From an uncultured Alistipes sp. (GTDB lineage Bacteria; Bacteroidota; Bacteroidia; Bacteroidales; Rikenellaceae), in assembly GCA_900769445.1 (NCBI GenBank), contig CAAGGR010000025.1, positions 1-64,000 of the forward strand: a stretch of 64,000 nucleotides of DNA, read 5' to 3'. The notes under the pieces are model-generated. The model searched no databases, had not been told where the DNA came from, and was given only the letters and a program-made list of their open reading frames with translations. The translations under genes were made by a program, and so were the position numbers. This document shows, piece by piece, positions 22,678-31,740 of this stretch. Position 1 is the first letter of the stretch. Each line of letters begins with the position of its first letter.

Positions 22678-23774
22678 CTCTCCAAGTTCTCCTTCATTTC
22701 GTATATATATCGCTCTGATTCACAGTTTACTGCCGCAGGCTTAGGCTTGCCGATATACTTCCCATCCTTGCCCAAATATTTGCTCTCGGGGTCGTGCTTC
22801 ACGCCTAACTTGTCGAGCAACGGCTCTACATCGACCTGATGGAATTGCATACCCAACTCCCAAGGATCGTAGCCCAAAACAAGTCCTGCCATCTCCTCGT
22901 ATGTGAGAACTGGTATGCCCTTGCCATTATCGCCATAGATTGTGCCATCCATCTCAGCGATAGTGTATTGCCACTTGTCGAGGAACATTGTACAGCCAGG
23001 GCAGTTTGCCACGATGAAGTCTGGTTTGTAGGGTGCCATACTATCGAGTTTCTTGTGCGAGTTGGCTATCGACGAGCCACGATTTGCCTGCACCAGATAA
23101 TTTCTAAAGCCAAAACCGCAGCAGTGTCGGCGCTCTGGATAGTCGATGACCTCACCTCCCCATGCCTCAATCATGCCAGCTAAGACGTATGGAAACTCTG
23201 AGCCTCCGATACTCGATTTGGGGAATATTTTAGCATAGTGGCAGCCGATATGTTCAACCACTCTCAAAGGTGCGCCAGTATGGATATTTATTAGACGACG
23301 CTTTGCCTTGTGGGCGATGGCATGGCGGTGTGTGAATATGATGTCGGATGTGTGAGCTATGGAGCGTGGTTTTACAAGCTCTCGCCCCGTTGCCTCCTTC
23401 AAATATCGGCGTGTGCGCTCCTCTGTTTCAGGGAACTCCTCCCATGTGGCGAGCACCTCATTATAGATGCCAAAGGATGTTATACACGATGATATAAAGT
23501 TCTCATAACCAGCCTCTGCCATAAGGGCAAACTGACGTGCTACGACGGTCATTATAGTCTCCAATGGAACTACGTCGGAGTGGTAGCCAATACCCGTGCA
23601 AGAGGTGTGCAACGGATCATCGAATATATCCTTGCCCAAGTCCTTCGATAGGATGTTAAGAAACGCCTTTTCGCTTCCAGGAAAGAAGTTCTGGCGTATG
23701 CAACTGCGGGCATAGTAATATTTGTCGTCGGCAATATCTCTCTGATACTCCTGCCATGATGCTCGTCGTGTCAT
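22671..23774 (-). CDS. HdrB-like CCG-domain protein
   Basis: The product is 367 aa with two CCG regions. The second is complete: Cys178, Cys218-Cys219 (HCCGFGF) and Cys258-x2-Cys261 (NCPGC), able to hold a noncubane [4Fe-4S] cluster. The first is degenerate: Cys25, then Ser58-Cys59 in place of CC, then Cys97-x2-Ser100 in place of CxxC. An insertion of about 60 residues separates the two. In HdrB both sites take part in disulfide chemistry, so here one site may be altered or lost. It is 9 nt downstream of the first HdrC gene. Role in a disulfide or quinone reductase is inferred from the family. Confidence 0.87.
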   Translation of the reverse strand: MTRRASWQEYQRDIADDKYYYARSCIRQNFFPGSEKAFLNILSKDLGKDIFDDPLHTSCTGIGYHSDVVPLETIMTVVARQFALMAEAGYENFISSCITSFGIYNEVLATWEEFPETEERTRRYLKEATGRELVKPRSIAHTSDIIFTHRHAIAHKAKRRLINIHTGAPLRVVEHIGCHYAKIFPKSSIGGSEFPYVLAGMIEAWGGEVIDYPERRHCCGFGFRNYLVQANRGSSIANSHKKLDSMAPYKPDFIVANCPGCTMFLDKWQYTIAEMDGTIYGDNGKGIPVLTYEEMAGLVLGYDPWELGMQFHQVDVEPLLDKLGVKHDPESKYLGKDGKYIGKPKPAAVNCESERYIYEMKENLERW

Positions 23775-23783
23775 TATTTTCGC

Positions 23784-24479
23784 TTAATAATGGTTTTCAG
23801 AATTAGTGGTGTATACATCCATAAGGTACTCCTCATTTGCTCCATCGTAGCCCATCTCGCGAGCCTTGCGTTCGGAGTGTTGCTCGATATTATCGTAGAA
23901 CGCCTTGCCTCCGCTAACCTCGAATATGCGGTTAATTTCCGCCATAGAGTCTGTATCTACGCGGCGTAATGCTCCAGCACCCTCTGTGCCGTAACAATCT
24001 GAGAATTTGCCAAATATGTCGTTATCGTTCTCATATATCCACTCCCAGACGTGACCCTGTTCGGGGTGTAGGTCAGGGCGTATGTTGCGTGGTGTAAGAC
24101 AGTATCCAGTTTTGAGGATGTTGTCGCCTATAAAGCGCTTTAGGGCTAACTGCTGGCGACCCTTTTCGCTCTCCACAAAGAATCCCAAACGTTGGGATAG
24201 TGTTCTTAGGGCCTGGATAACATAGCCAGGTGTGTTGCCTCGCGGACATCGTGGTCGGCAAGACATACACTCTCCGCAATACCATATAGTATCCTCTTTA
24301 AGCAGACGTTCTATCTCGTTGTCGTCGCGAGTCTGCACTATGGCAACAATCTGGCGAGGATCGTAGTTGTAGAACTCTGCAGCGGGGCATACTGCGGTGC
24401 AGACACCGCAATTCATACACGCCTTAAGACCCTCCTTAAGACGTACATCCTCTGTAAGCATATCGAAATATTTTCCCAT
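23784..24479 (-). CDS. HdrC-like dicluster ferredoxin, first gene of the hdr-like operon
   Basis: The product is 231 aa. Two cluster motifs are visible: CMNCGVCTAVCPAAEFYN (about 21-38) and CGECMSCRPRCPRG (about 69-82). The ~140-residue C-terminal part is not a known cluster domain; it contains HVWEWIYENDNDIFGKF and may dock the HdrB-like subunit. It would carry electrons between the HdrA-like flavoprotein and the HdrB-like subunit. It is preceded by a -7 box TAACTTTG (24506-24499), giving a leader of roughly 15 nt. It heads a five-gene operon with gaps or overlaps of 11 nt or less. Confidence 0.87.
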   Translation of the reverse strand: MGKYFDMLTEDVRLKEGLKACMNCGVCTAVCPAAEFYNYDPRQIVAIVQTRDDNEIERLLKEDTIWYCGECMSCRPRCPRGNTPGYVIQALRTLSQRLGFFVESEKGRQQLALKRFIGDNILKTGYCLTPRNIRPDLHPEQGHVWEWIYENDNDIFGKFSDCYGTEGAGALRRVDTDSMAEINRIFEVSGGKAFYDNIEQHSERKAREMGYDGANEEYLMDVYTTNSENHY

Positions 24480-24498
24480 ATAGCGCTATTTACAACCG

Positions 24499-24506
24499 CA
24501 AAGTTA
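24499..24506 (-). promoter_or_regulatory. -7 box of the hdr-like operon
   Basis: TAACTTTG on the minus strand fits TAnnTTTG, 20 nt before ATG 24479. No clear -33 is seen. The remainder of 24507-24689 is AT-rich, holds no ORF and separates this operon from the divergent SusC locus. Confidence 0.6.
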
Positions 24507-24689
24507 TCTAATTAAACCCCTCTAATTGGTAGTATAAATACCTAAATCGAGGTAGTGAGGTGAAAATTAAACCAAATAGCAAACTATAAATAGATATATT
24601 TCTCTTGTGTGTTGATTGTTAGATTTTTAAAAGTTGATAATCAATGGCTTTTTTTTATAAATAAGTGTGAAAAATTGGAATATTATACT

Positions 24690-24697
24690 TATATTTG
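24690..24697 (+). promoter_or_regulatory. -7 box of the SusC/SusD locus
   Basis: TATATTTG fits TAnnTTTG, 42 nt before ATG 24739. No convincing -33 at 19-21 bp, which would suit an activated promoter. No sigma/anti-sigma or hybrid two-component regulator lies next to the locus. Confidence 0.55.
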
Positions 24698-24738
24698 TAC
24701 GCTAATAGGACACACAGATTGAAGAAATTAATATTTCA

Positions 24739-27678
24739 ATGAAACAATTATACAGACTACTATCGCTTGCGATGCTGTTATGCTCGGTTGTAACGGCATC
24801 TGCGCAACAGAGAGTTACGGTTAAGGGTGTTGTTACCGATGCTTCGGATTCAACGCCGTTGATAGGTGTGAGTATCGTCACAGGTCCAGGTACGGGTGTA
24901 ACAACAGGTATTGATGGCGGATATACCGTTACGGTGGCTGAAGGCACTACGCTTGTCTACCAATATTTGGGCTATAAGACCGTTGAGTGGGTTGTGCCTA
25001 CGGGTCAGCGTGAGTTGAGGTATGACGTGGCTTTGGAGTTCGATGTTGTTGACCAACTTGAGGAGGTTGTGGTTGTAGCCTATGGTACACGAAAGAAGGG
25101 TACTATCGCAGGTTCTGTCTCAACCGTGAAGAGTGAGAAGTTAGAGAGTGTGCCAGCCGCAGGTTTTGATCAGGCGTTGCAGGGTCAGAGTCCTGGTCTT
25201 ATGGTCTTGTCGAACTCTGGTGAGCCATCAAAGGCGGCTACATTCCAGATTCGTGGTACAAACTCTATCAATTCTGGTACTGCGCCACTATTTATTCTCG
25301 ATGGTGTGCCTATTTCAAGTTCTGATTTTAACACAATTTCGCCATCCGATATTGAGTCGGTATCTGTGTTGAAGGATGCCTCGTCATCATCTATCTATGG
25401 CGCTCGTGCTGCAAATGGCGTTGTGGTTATCACTACCAAGCGCGGTACAACATCGGATGATGCGAAGGTATCATTTCGCAGTCAGTTTGGTATCTCGCAG
25501 CTTGCACATGGAAACTGGAATTTGATGAATACCGAGGAGCGTATTCGTTTTGAGAAGGAGATTGGTCTCGATGCAGGTAAGAATTACGACGTTCTTTCGC
25601 AGACCGATGTCAACTGGCTCGATATGGTCTTTAACGACCGTGCGGTGTTGCAGAGCTACGACCTCTCGATTAGTCGTGCTACGGATAAGATGAATTATTA
25701 CGTATCTGGCTCATACTACGATCAGGATGGTATTGCACATAGTTCGATGTTCCGTCGTTATAACATGCGCGCTAATGCCGATGTTAAGGCTTCAGAGTGG
25801 TTGCGCTTGGGTACAAATACCATGATTGTATACGAGGAGGTGCAGCAGGCGGAGGATGGCGAGTATGCACTCTACTCTCCAATTTCAGCGAGCCGTTTTA
25901 TGTTGCCTTATTGGAATCCATATCGTGAGGATGGCTCTATCGCTTCGGAGGCTGATGGCTCATGGAAGGGTACAGGTCAAAACCCTTTAGAGTGGATGAA
26001 CAACAACCAGCAGTTGAACAAGAAGTATAAGGCGCTGTCGACACTATTTGTGGAGTTGACACCATTCAAGGGCTTTACCTTCCGTTCGCAGATGGGTGCG
26101 GACTACACCAACTCTACGGCCTTTATGCAGTCTACGCCAAGTTACGCTGCAAACAATGGTATGGGTGCTGCGGGTCGTGCGGCTTATAATACCATAAACC
26201 TAACAATCACAAACACGGCTACCTATCAGAAGAATATCGATAACCGCCACTCGCTCAACTTTATGGTTGGTCAGGAGGGTGTCAACTACTATTACGAGGG
26301 CTTCCAGCTTATCACGCAGGGACAGAATAATGACTTCTTGAATACGTTATCTTCAGGCTCACGCGCCTCGGTTTGGAGCGATGTTACAGATTCGTATAGC
26401 TATTTGTCGTTCTTCGGTCGTGGAGAGTATAGCTTCGATAACCGCTATTATATCGATATGTCGTTGCGTACCGATGCTTCGTCGCGCTTCGGTAAGAGTG
26501 GCCGATGGGCTACATTCTGGTCTGTAGGTCTTATGTGGAATGCGCGCAAGGAGGCCTTCTTGGATGGCGTAGACTGGCTCTCAAATGCTCAGGTGGCATT
26601 TAGTACTGGTACTTCGGGTAACTCCTCGATTCCTAACTACGACCACTTGGCATTGGTTGGCGGTGGTGCTAACTACAACAACCAGATGGGTATCTACCCA
26701 ATGCAGAGTGGTAACGAGGATCTTGGTTGGGAGAAGTTGTGGACAACAAATGTTGCCTTCCACCTCGGCTTCTGGAATCGCTTGAATGTAGATTTTGAGG
26801 TCTACAACAAGCTTACTACAAATATGCTTATGTCTGTGCCAGTATCCTATGCTGATAAGGGCGAGGGCTTCCGTTGGGACAATATCGGCGCTATGGTTAA
26901 CGGTGGTATTGAGCTTCAACTTAATGCTGATATCGTGCGTAGCTATAACTTCGTATGGAATATCTCGGCAAATGTGTCGTATAACAAGAATGTGATTACA
27001 GAGTTGTATAAAGACCTCAATGAGTATGAGATGTCCTCTACAAGTACAAAGTTGGTTAAGGGACACTCTGTGGGTGAGTTCTTTGTAAACCGCTATGCTG
27101 GTGTTAACCCCGCAAATGGCGATGCTTGGTGGTTGGATGCTGCTGGCAACATCACAACAGAGTATCGTGAGAGCGATAAGAAGATGATTGGCAAGAGCTA
27201 TATCGCCCCATGGCAGGGCGGTTTCGGCACCTCAATCACATGGAAGGGCTTTACTCTGTCGTCGCAGTTTAGCTGGGTTGCCGACCGTTGGATGTTTAAC
27301 AACGATCGCTTCTTTGAGGAGAGTAACGGACTCTACTCGGCATATAACCAGTCGCGCAGATTGCTCACCGATCGTTGGATGAAGCCTGGCGATGTAAAGG
27401 ATATCCCTCGCTATGGTGTAACACCACAGATGGACTCTCGTTTCTTGGAGAATGCTTCGTTCTTGCGTCTTAAGAACTTGATGCTTAGCTACTCGGTGCC
27501 ACGCAGTGCATTGCGCAAGGTTAAGGTATTTAGCGCAGCGCGACTATATATTCAGGCTCAGAACCTATTTACGTTGACACCGTTTACGGGTCTTGACCCA
27601 GAGTCGTCGAGCAATGTATATAAGGCGCAGTACCCTATGTCGCGCCAGTACTCTATGGGTATTGATTTGAACTTCTAA
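24739..27678 (+). CDS. SusC/RagA-family TonB-linked outer-membrane transporter
   Basis: The product is 979 aa. The signal peptide (LYRLLSLAMLLCSVVTASAQ) is followed by a carboxypeptidase-regulatory-like domain at about 25-105 (VTVKGVVTDASDSTPLIGV), a TonB box and plug at about 115-230 (EEVVVVAYGTRKKG, FQIRGTNSINSGTAPLF, SSIYGARAANGVVVITTK), then the 22-strand barrel ending in QYSMGIDLNF. It imports a ligand held by the SusD lid encoded next. There is no N-terminal secretin/TonB N domain, so it is not an anti-sigma-signalling type. Linkage to a protease and no glycoside hydrolases points to peptides as substrate; that is inference. Confidence 0.95.
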   Translation: MKQLYRLLSLAMLLCSVVTASAQQRVTVKGVVTDASDSTPLIGVSIVTGPGTGVTTGIDGGYTVTVAEGTTLVYQYLGYKTVEWVVPTGQRELRYDVALEFDVVDQLEEVVVVAYGTRKKGTIAGSVSTVKSEKLESVPAAGFDQALQGQSPGLMVLSNSGEPSKAATFQIRGTNSINSGTAPLFILDGVPISSSDFNTISPSDIESVSVLKDASSSSIYGARAANGVVVITTKRGTTSDDAKVSFRSQFGISQLAHGNWNLMNTEERIRFEKEIGLDAGKNYDVLSQTDVNWLDMVFNDRAVLQSYDLSISRATDKMNYYVSGSYYDQDGIAHSSMFRRYNMRANADVKASEWLRLGTNTMIVYEEVQQAEDGEYALYSPISASRFMLPYWNPYREDGSIASEADGSWKGTGQNPLEWMNNNQQLNKKYKALSTLFVELTPFKGFTFRSQMGADYTNSTAFMQSTPSYAANNGMGAAGRAAYNTINLTITNTATYQKNIDNRHSLNFMVGQEGVNYYYEGFQLITQGQNNDFLNTLSSGSRASVWSDVTDSYSYLSFFGRGEYSFDNRYYIDMSLRTDASSRFGKSGRWATFWSVGLMWNARKEAFLDGVDWLSNAQVAFSTGTSGNSSIPNYDHLALVGGGANYNNQMGIYPMQSGNEDLGWEKLWTTNVAFHLGFWNRLNVDFEVYNKLTTNMLMSVPVSYADKGEGFRWDNIGAMVNGGIELQLNADIVRSYNFVWNISANVSYNKNVITELYKDLNEYEMSSTSTKLVKGHSVGEFFVNRYAGVNPANGDAWWLDAAGNITTEYRESDKKMIGKSYIAPWQGGFGTSITWKGFTLSSQFSWVADRWMFNNDRFFEESNGLYSAYNQSRRLLTDRWMKPGDVKDIPRYGVTPQMDSRFLENASFLRLKNLMLSYSVPRSALRKVKVFSAARLYIQAQNLFTLTPFTGLDPESSSNVYKAQYPMSRQYSMGIDLNF

Positions 27679-27685
27679 ACTTCGG

Positions 27686-29215
27686 ATGTCTATGATAAAG
27701 AATAAGATATATCACGCATTTATTTCGGTGGCGATGCTTATGGCTGTGGGTATAAGCGCCACATCATGCTTGGATAAGTATCCTAACGATGCGATTCCTG
27801 CCGATAAGGCTATCAATACCCTTGATGAGTTGGATCAGGCGGCTATAGGTCTCTATGCGAGCTTTCTTAGCAGTGCTTTGTATAGTGGCTACTTGACCCT
27901 GCTCCCAGATTTGCAGTGCGATTTGGCCTATGCTGTAAATGGCTATACCAATATCTATGGTAATATTTGGCGCTGGGATATCTTGGCTACAAACTCTGAG
28001 ATTACCGCAGTATACGCCTCGTTGTATGGTGTTATCGCTAACGCTAACTTTATGTTGCAATATGCGCCACGTGTGGAGAAGACGCTGATTACCGACGATG
28101 AGTTTGATCATTTCAACCAGATATGTGGTGAGGCATACTTCGCTCGTGCGTTGGCATACTCCGAGCTTATTAAGCTCTATTGCAAGGATTACGATAAGGA
28201 TACAGCTTTGACAAATCCAGGTGTTGTGCTTATAACAAAGTATGATACCGATGAGCCTATGAAGCGCGCAACGCTCCAGGAGTCGTACGATAGAGTTCTC
28301 AAGGATCTTGATAAGGCTGCTGAGTTGATGTATCTCGGTGATAAATTTGCGGGAGTATTATATGACACAATCTATTTTAATGAGTATACCGTATATGCTC
28401 TTCGCGCGCGCGTCGCGTTATATATGAAGGACTACGATGCGGCTATAGAGTATGCATCTAAGGTTATAGATAGTGGATATTATTTCCTCTCGCCTGCCAA
28501 TGTAGAGTATACCTCGGGTATGAGCTATTTTACCTATATGTGGCAGTATGATATAGCTACGGAGATTATCTGGAAGGTGGGCTATACGCTTAACTCATAC
28601 GGTGGCGCTTTGGGTCAGCCATTCTTAAATTACGATTCTCGTAGTATGAAGCCAGACTATGTGCCAGCCGAGTGGGTGCTTAATCTATACGATGTGAGCG
28701 ATCTTCGATATGGTAACTACTTCGCGACTGTGGAGACTGGCTACGATCATGGCTTGCAGTGGCCACTACTTATTAAGTATTATGGAAATCCGGAATACTT
28801 TAACAATAATATATTTCATGTCTCGATGCCTAAGCCATTCCGTCTTGCGGAGCAGTATCTAATTCGTGCTGAGGCTTATGCGATGAACAAGGAGTATGCG
28901 CTTGCGGGTAACGATATTGCTACATTGCGCGCTGCACGATATGAGTCATATGGTAGTAGTGTCGCTATGACCAAGGATACGGCAATGGAGATTATCGAGA
29001 AGGAGCGCGTTAAGGAGTTGTATATGGAGGGTTTCCGTCTTATGGACTTGAAGCGCTGGGGTAAGGGCTTCGAGCGTAAGCCTCAGGAGCAGTCGTTGGA
29101 TAATGGCTCGTCGCTAAAGATTGAGGCGGAAAACAGCCTCTTTGTATGGCCTATTCCTAAGCATGAACTTGAGGCACAAGACTCGATGATAACACCAAAC
29201 GATAGTAACAAATAG
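27686..29215 (+). CDS. SusD/RagB-family surface lipoprotein
   Basis: The product is 509 aa. The signal peptide ends at a lipobox (ISATSCLDKYP; Cys about 28). The helical TPR core and the family C-terminal signature are visible: PKPFRLAEQYLIRAEAYAMNKEYALA near 385-410 and KERVKELYMEGFRLMDLKRWGKGF near 440-465. It would form the hinged lid of the SusC barrel and bind the ligand. The gene starts 7 nt after susC, so translation is probably coupled; ATG 27692 is an alternative start. Substrate unknown. Confidence 0.94.
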   Translation: MSMIKNKIYHAFISVAMLMAVGISATSCLDKYPNDAIPADKAINTLDELDQAAIGLYASFLSSALYSGYLTLLPDLQCDLAYAVNGYTNIYGNIWRWDILATNSEITAVYASLYGVIANANFMLQYAPRVEKTLITDDEFDHFNQICGEAYFARALAYSELIKLYCKDYDKDTALTNPGVVLITKYDTDEPMKRATLQESYDRVLKDLDKAAELMYLGDKFAGVLYDTIYFNEYTVYALRARVALYMKDYDAAIEYASKVIDSGYYFLSPANVEYTSGMSYFTYMWQYDIATEIIWKVGYTLNSYGGALGQPFLNYDSRSMKPDYVPAEWVLNLYDVSDLRYGNYFATVETGYDHGLQWPLLIKYYGNPEYFNNNIFHVSMPKPFRLAEQYLIRAEAYAMNKEYALAGNDIATLRAARYESYGSSVAMTKDTAMEIIEKERVKELYMEGFRLMDLKRWGKGFERKPQEQSLDNGSSLKIEAENSLFVWPIPKHELEAQDSMITPNDSNK

Positions 29216-29228
29216 AAATATATAGGTT

Positions 29229-30101
29229 ATGAACTTAAAGCATATAGTAACAATCTGTCTCGCACTCGTTCTTTCGGCTTGTAGAGCAGACTATACGATG
29301 GATGCAAACGCCAATTTTGTGATGTTCTCGGCAGAGGACTACCTCTTGGGTGTTATGGATAGCGAGGAGTGGCACGAGATTCCAATCTCGGCTACCAATG
29401 CGGTAGATTACGACCGTAACATCGGTGTTGAGGTTATCTGGGCTGAGAGTAGTGCCATTGAGGGTCTGCACTATGTTTTGGAGTCTAATACGTTGACTAT
29501 CCCTGCGGGCAAGCTTACAACAGCGCTACGCATTCGAGGTATTGCAGAGAATATCGCTGTGGGCGAGGAACTTACCATATGTTTGAGCTTGGTGCTTGAT
29601 GAGGAGAACGTATCGGAGTTGTATGGTGTACGTAGTGATGTTAAGTTGCAGCGTTGCTGTAAGTTTGATATCAACAATTATGTTGGCTACGCAAAGATTA
29701 CCTCTACTTGGACGATGCAGTATATGAATAGCGATTCTCGTTTGGTGCGTACAGAGCTTGGTGAGAAGGAGAATAGCATCATTATTAAGAATATGTTCTA
29801 CGATGGCTACGATATCGAGGTGGAGTTTGATGATAGTAAGCCATTGGAGCCTCGTGTAATAATGGATGATGTTCAGGTGATTGGCTCTACGGGAGAGGCT
29901 TTTGGTACCATCTATGGCGATGGCAAACTCCTTATGAGTGAGCCTACTGGCTACACCTCATATTTTGGTACTTGCGAGAACTTTATGGTCTTGTATACAA
30001 TGATGTATGTGGAGTCTGTAGGCACTGTGGGTGTCTATGTCAATATCTTTGAGTGGATAAGCGACGATGAGGCGGAGCGTATTATGCGAGAGGGCTTCTA
30101 A
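29229..30101 (+). CDS. SusCD-associated lipoprotein, beta-rich (DUF4843/calx-beta-like)
   Basis: The product is 290 aa. The signal peptide ends in LVLSACRADYT, giving lipidation at about Cys18. Residues 25-150 look like the calx-beta-like lipoproteins that follow susD in many loci: NFVMFSAEDYLLG, then EVIWAESSAIEGLHYVLES and TLTIPAGKLTTALRIRG. The C-terminal half (about 150-290) is beta-rich without recognised motifs. It lies 13 nt after susD. Peptide-importing SusCD complexes such as that encoded by BT2261-2264 of B. thetaiotaomicron carry two extra surface lipoproteins; this protein and the next may be equivalents. Family assignment is tentative. Confidence 0.65.
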   Translation: MNLKHIVTICLALVLSACRADYTMDANANFVMFSAEDYLLGVMDSEEWHEIPISATNAVDYDRNIGVEVIWAESSAIEGLHYVLESNTLTIPAGKLTTALRIRGIAENIAVGEELTICLSLVLDEENVSELYGVRSDVKLQRCCKFDINNYVGYAKITSTWTMQYMNSDSRLVRTELGEKENSIIIKNMFYDGYDIEVEFDDSKPLEPRVIMDDVQVIGSTGEAFGTIYGDGKLLMSEPTGYTSYFGTCENFMVLYTMMYVESVGTVGVYVNIFEWISDDEAERIMREGF

Positions 30102-30127
30102 GGTTGTAGATAATAAATGTAAAGAGT

Positions 30128-31714
30128 ATGAAGAGTCTATATCTAAGAAAACTATGGTCGATGATACTTATGGTATCTATCGCTGTTGGTGCAATCTCTT
30201 GTGGGTCAGAGGAGGAATCAACATCTCAGTTGCCCAATATGGAGATTATAAAGTGTCGCGCTGGAGATCGCAAGGAGATAGTCTTTACGGTCAACAATAA
30301 CTGGCGTCTAAGCTCTGATGCTGTGTGGTGTAAGTTGCAGAAGTCTGACAGCGACGACATTCGTCAAGATATATCTGGCCGTTCAGGTACACATACAGTT
30401 AAACTATTGATAGGCGATGAGCAGATTAGAGACTGTGTAACATATGCCAATATTACCCTCGTTATTGGTGGTAAAAAGAGTGTTATCGCACGTGTTGAGC
30501 GAGATCCCGATAAGTTCGATCTTAAGGTGTACTACGATGTCAAAAATCCACCGATAAACATCGTAGAGATTGGTTATAGAGAATATACAACTATTACTAT
30601 CTGGGCGAATTTCGACTTTGTGGCGACCGAGTATCCTGAGTGGGTTGAGGTCTTGGGTGATGCTATTGAAGGCGAAGCCAACGAGTATACATCTGCATCC
30701 TTGCGTATTGTGCCTAATGGTAGTAGAGAGCGTTATCCTATAGCCGCAGAGGAGGGGTATAAGATTGTCTTCTCAGATATTAACGGTAATCCAGATAAGA
30801 CCTTTGAATATATTATAGCATACAAAGGTATGGCTGAGGATGTAATTGCTATTACTGGCCCTACATCAAATGATTTTGGTTGGGAGATAACACCTGACGG
30901 TAAGCATTTTAGCCAGATTACATCAGATGATACAACCGTGTCATTTGAGAATGAGTTGATATATACTATCATCGCGCATCACGATCTATACGATATGGTA
31001 TATGTTGAAAATATTATTGAGCGAGGTATCCCAACCTTTACAGTCTATACCGATAACGACAATTGCTGGATGCACTTCGATAAGGAGCGTATGGCGCTCA
31101 CTATTGATGCAACAGAGACTCTTCGCTATGGTTATGTTTTGGCAATCCCACATGGTAAATATGAGAAGGAGGTTGAGACGTTGAGCGAAGTTCTCTTTGA
31201 GATGGATGACAGCTCAGGTATTGACCTTCCAGTGCTGAATAATGACTATTTGCAATATGTGGTTGCCTCGTTCACACAGCGAGGTACTGTGGAGGCTGAT
31301 GCGGCAACACAGATGCATATCTACCACTCGATTACTGCATACGAGATTCCTGCTATAGAGTACACCGATAGTGCTGTAATGGAGCAGTATGGTGTTGAGG
31401 AGGCCTACATAGCGCCATTTATCAACTCTATCCCTAATAAACAGCCATGTATCGTTATCAATCCACGTGTTGAGGGTTGGACAACCAAGAACTTCGATGA
31501 TGGTAATGTCGGTGTTGAAGTTTGGTATGAGGGAAATCTTCTCTCTATGGAAGAGAAAGAGTACTATGTCGGCGAGAATGTCGACGAGCTACTATCGCTA
31601 CATCTATACGGCCCAAAAGGGGGCTTCGATATTGATGGCGAGAATATATATGTGGTATTTAAGGTCGGTGGCGAGGCTAAGAAGCTCCTTGTGGTAACAC
31701 CTCCAACGAAATAA
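30128..31714 (+). CDS. SusCD-associated surface lipoprotein (unassigned)
   Basis: The product is 528 aa. The signal peptide ends at a lipobox (AVGAISCGSEEE; Cys about 25) and an acidic stretch follows, which favours export to the outer surface. Residues 35-130 resemble a BACON-like beta sandwich (IVFTVNNNWRLSSDAVWCKL, then VTYANITLVIGGKKS), and a second similar module may lie at about 150-240 (ANFDFVATEYPEWVEVLG). The remainder is beta-rich and unrecognised. It sits 26 nt after the previous gene. I infer ligand capture or SusCD accessory function from position; no catalytic motif is visible. Confidence 0.6.
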   Translation: MKSLYLRKLWSMILMVSIAVGAISCGSEEESTSQLPNMEIIKCRAGDRKEIVFTVNNNWRLSSDAVWCKLQKSDSDDIRQDISGRSGTHTVKLLIGDEQIRDCVTYANITLVIGGKKSVIARVERDPDKFDLKVYYDVKNPPINIVEIGYREYTTITIWANFDFVATEYPEWVEVLGDAIEGEANEYTSASLRIVPNGSRERYPIAAEEGYKIVFSDINGNPDKTFEYIIAYKGMAEDVIAITGPTSNDFGWEITPDGKHFSQITSDDTTVSFENELIYTIIAHHDLYDMVYVENIIERGIPTFTVYTDNDNCWMHFDKERMALTIDATETLRYGYVLAIPHGKYEKEVETLSEVLFEMDDSSGIDLPVLNNDYLQYVVASFTQRGTVEADAATQMHIYHSITAYEIPAIEYTDSAVMEQYGVEEAYIAPFINSIPNKQPCIVINPRVEGWTTKNFDDGNVGVEVWYEGNLLSMEEKEYYVGENVDELLSLHLYGPKGGFDIDGENIYVVFKVGGEAKKLLVVTPPTK

Positions 31715-31740
31715 GATAAATAACAACTACACTTACAAGT

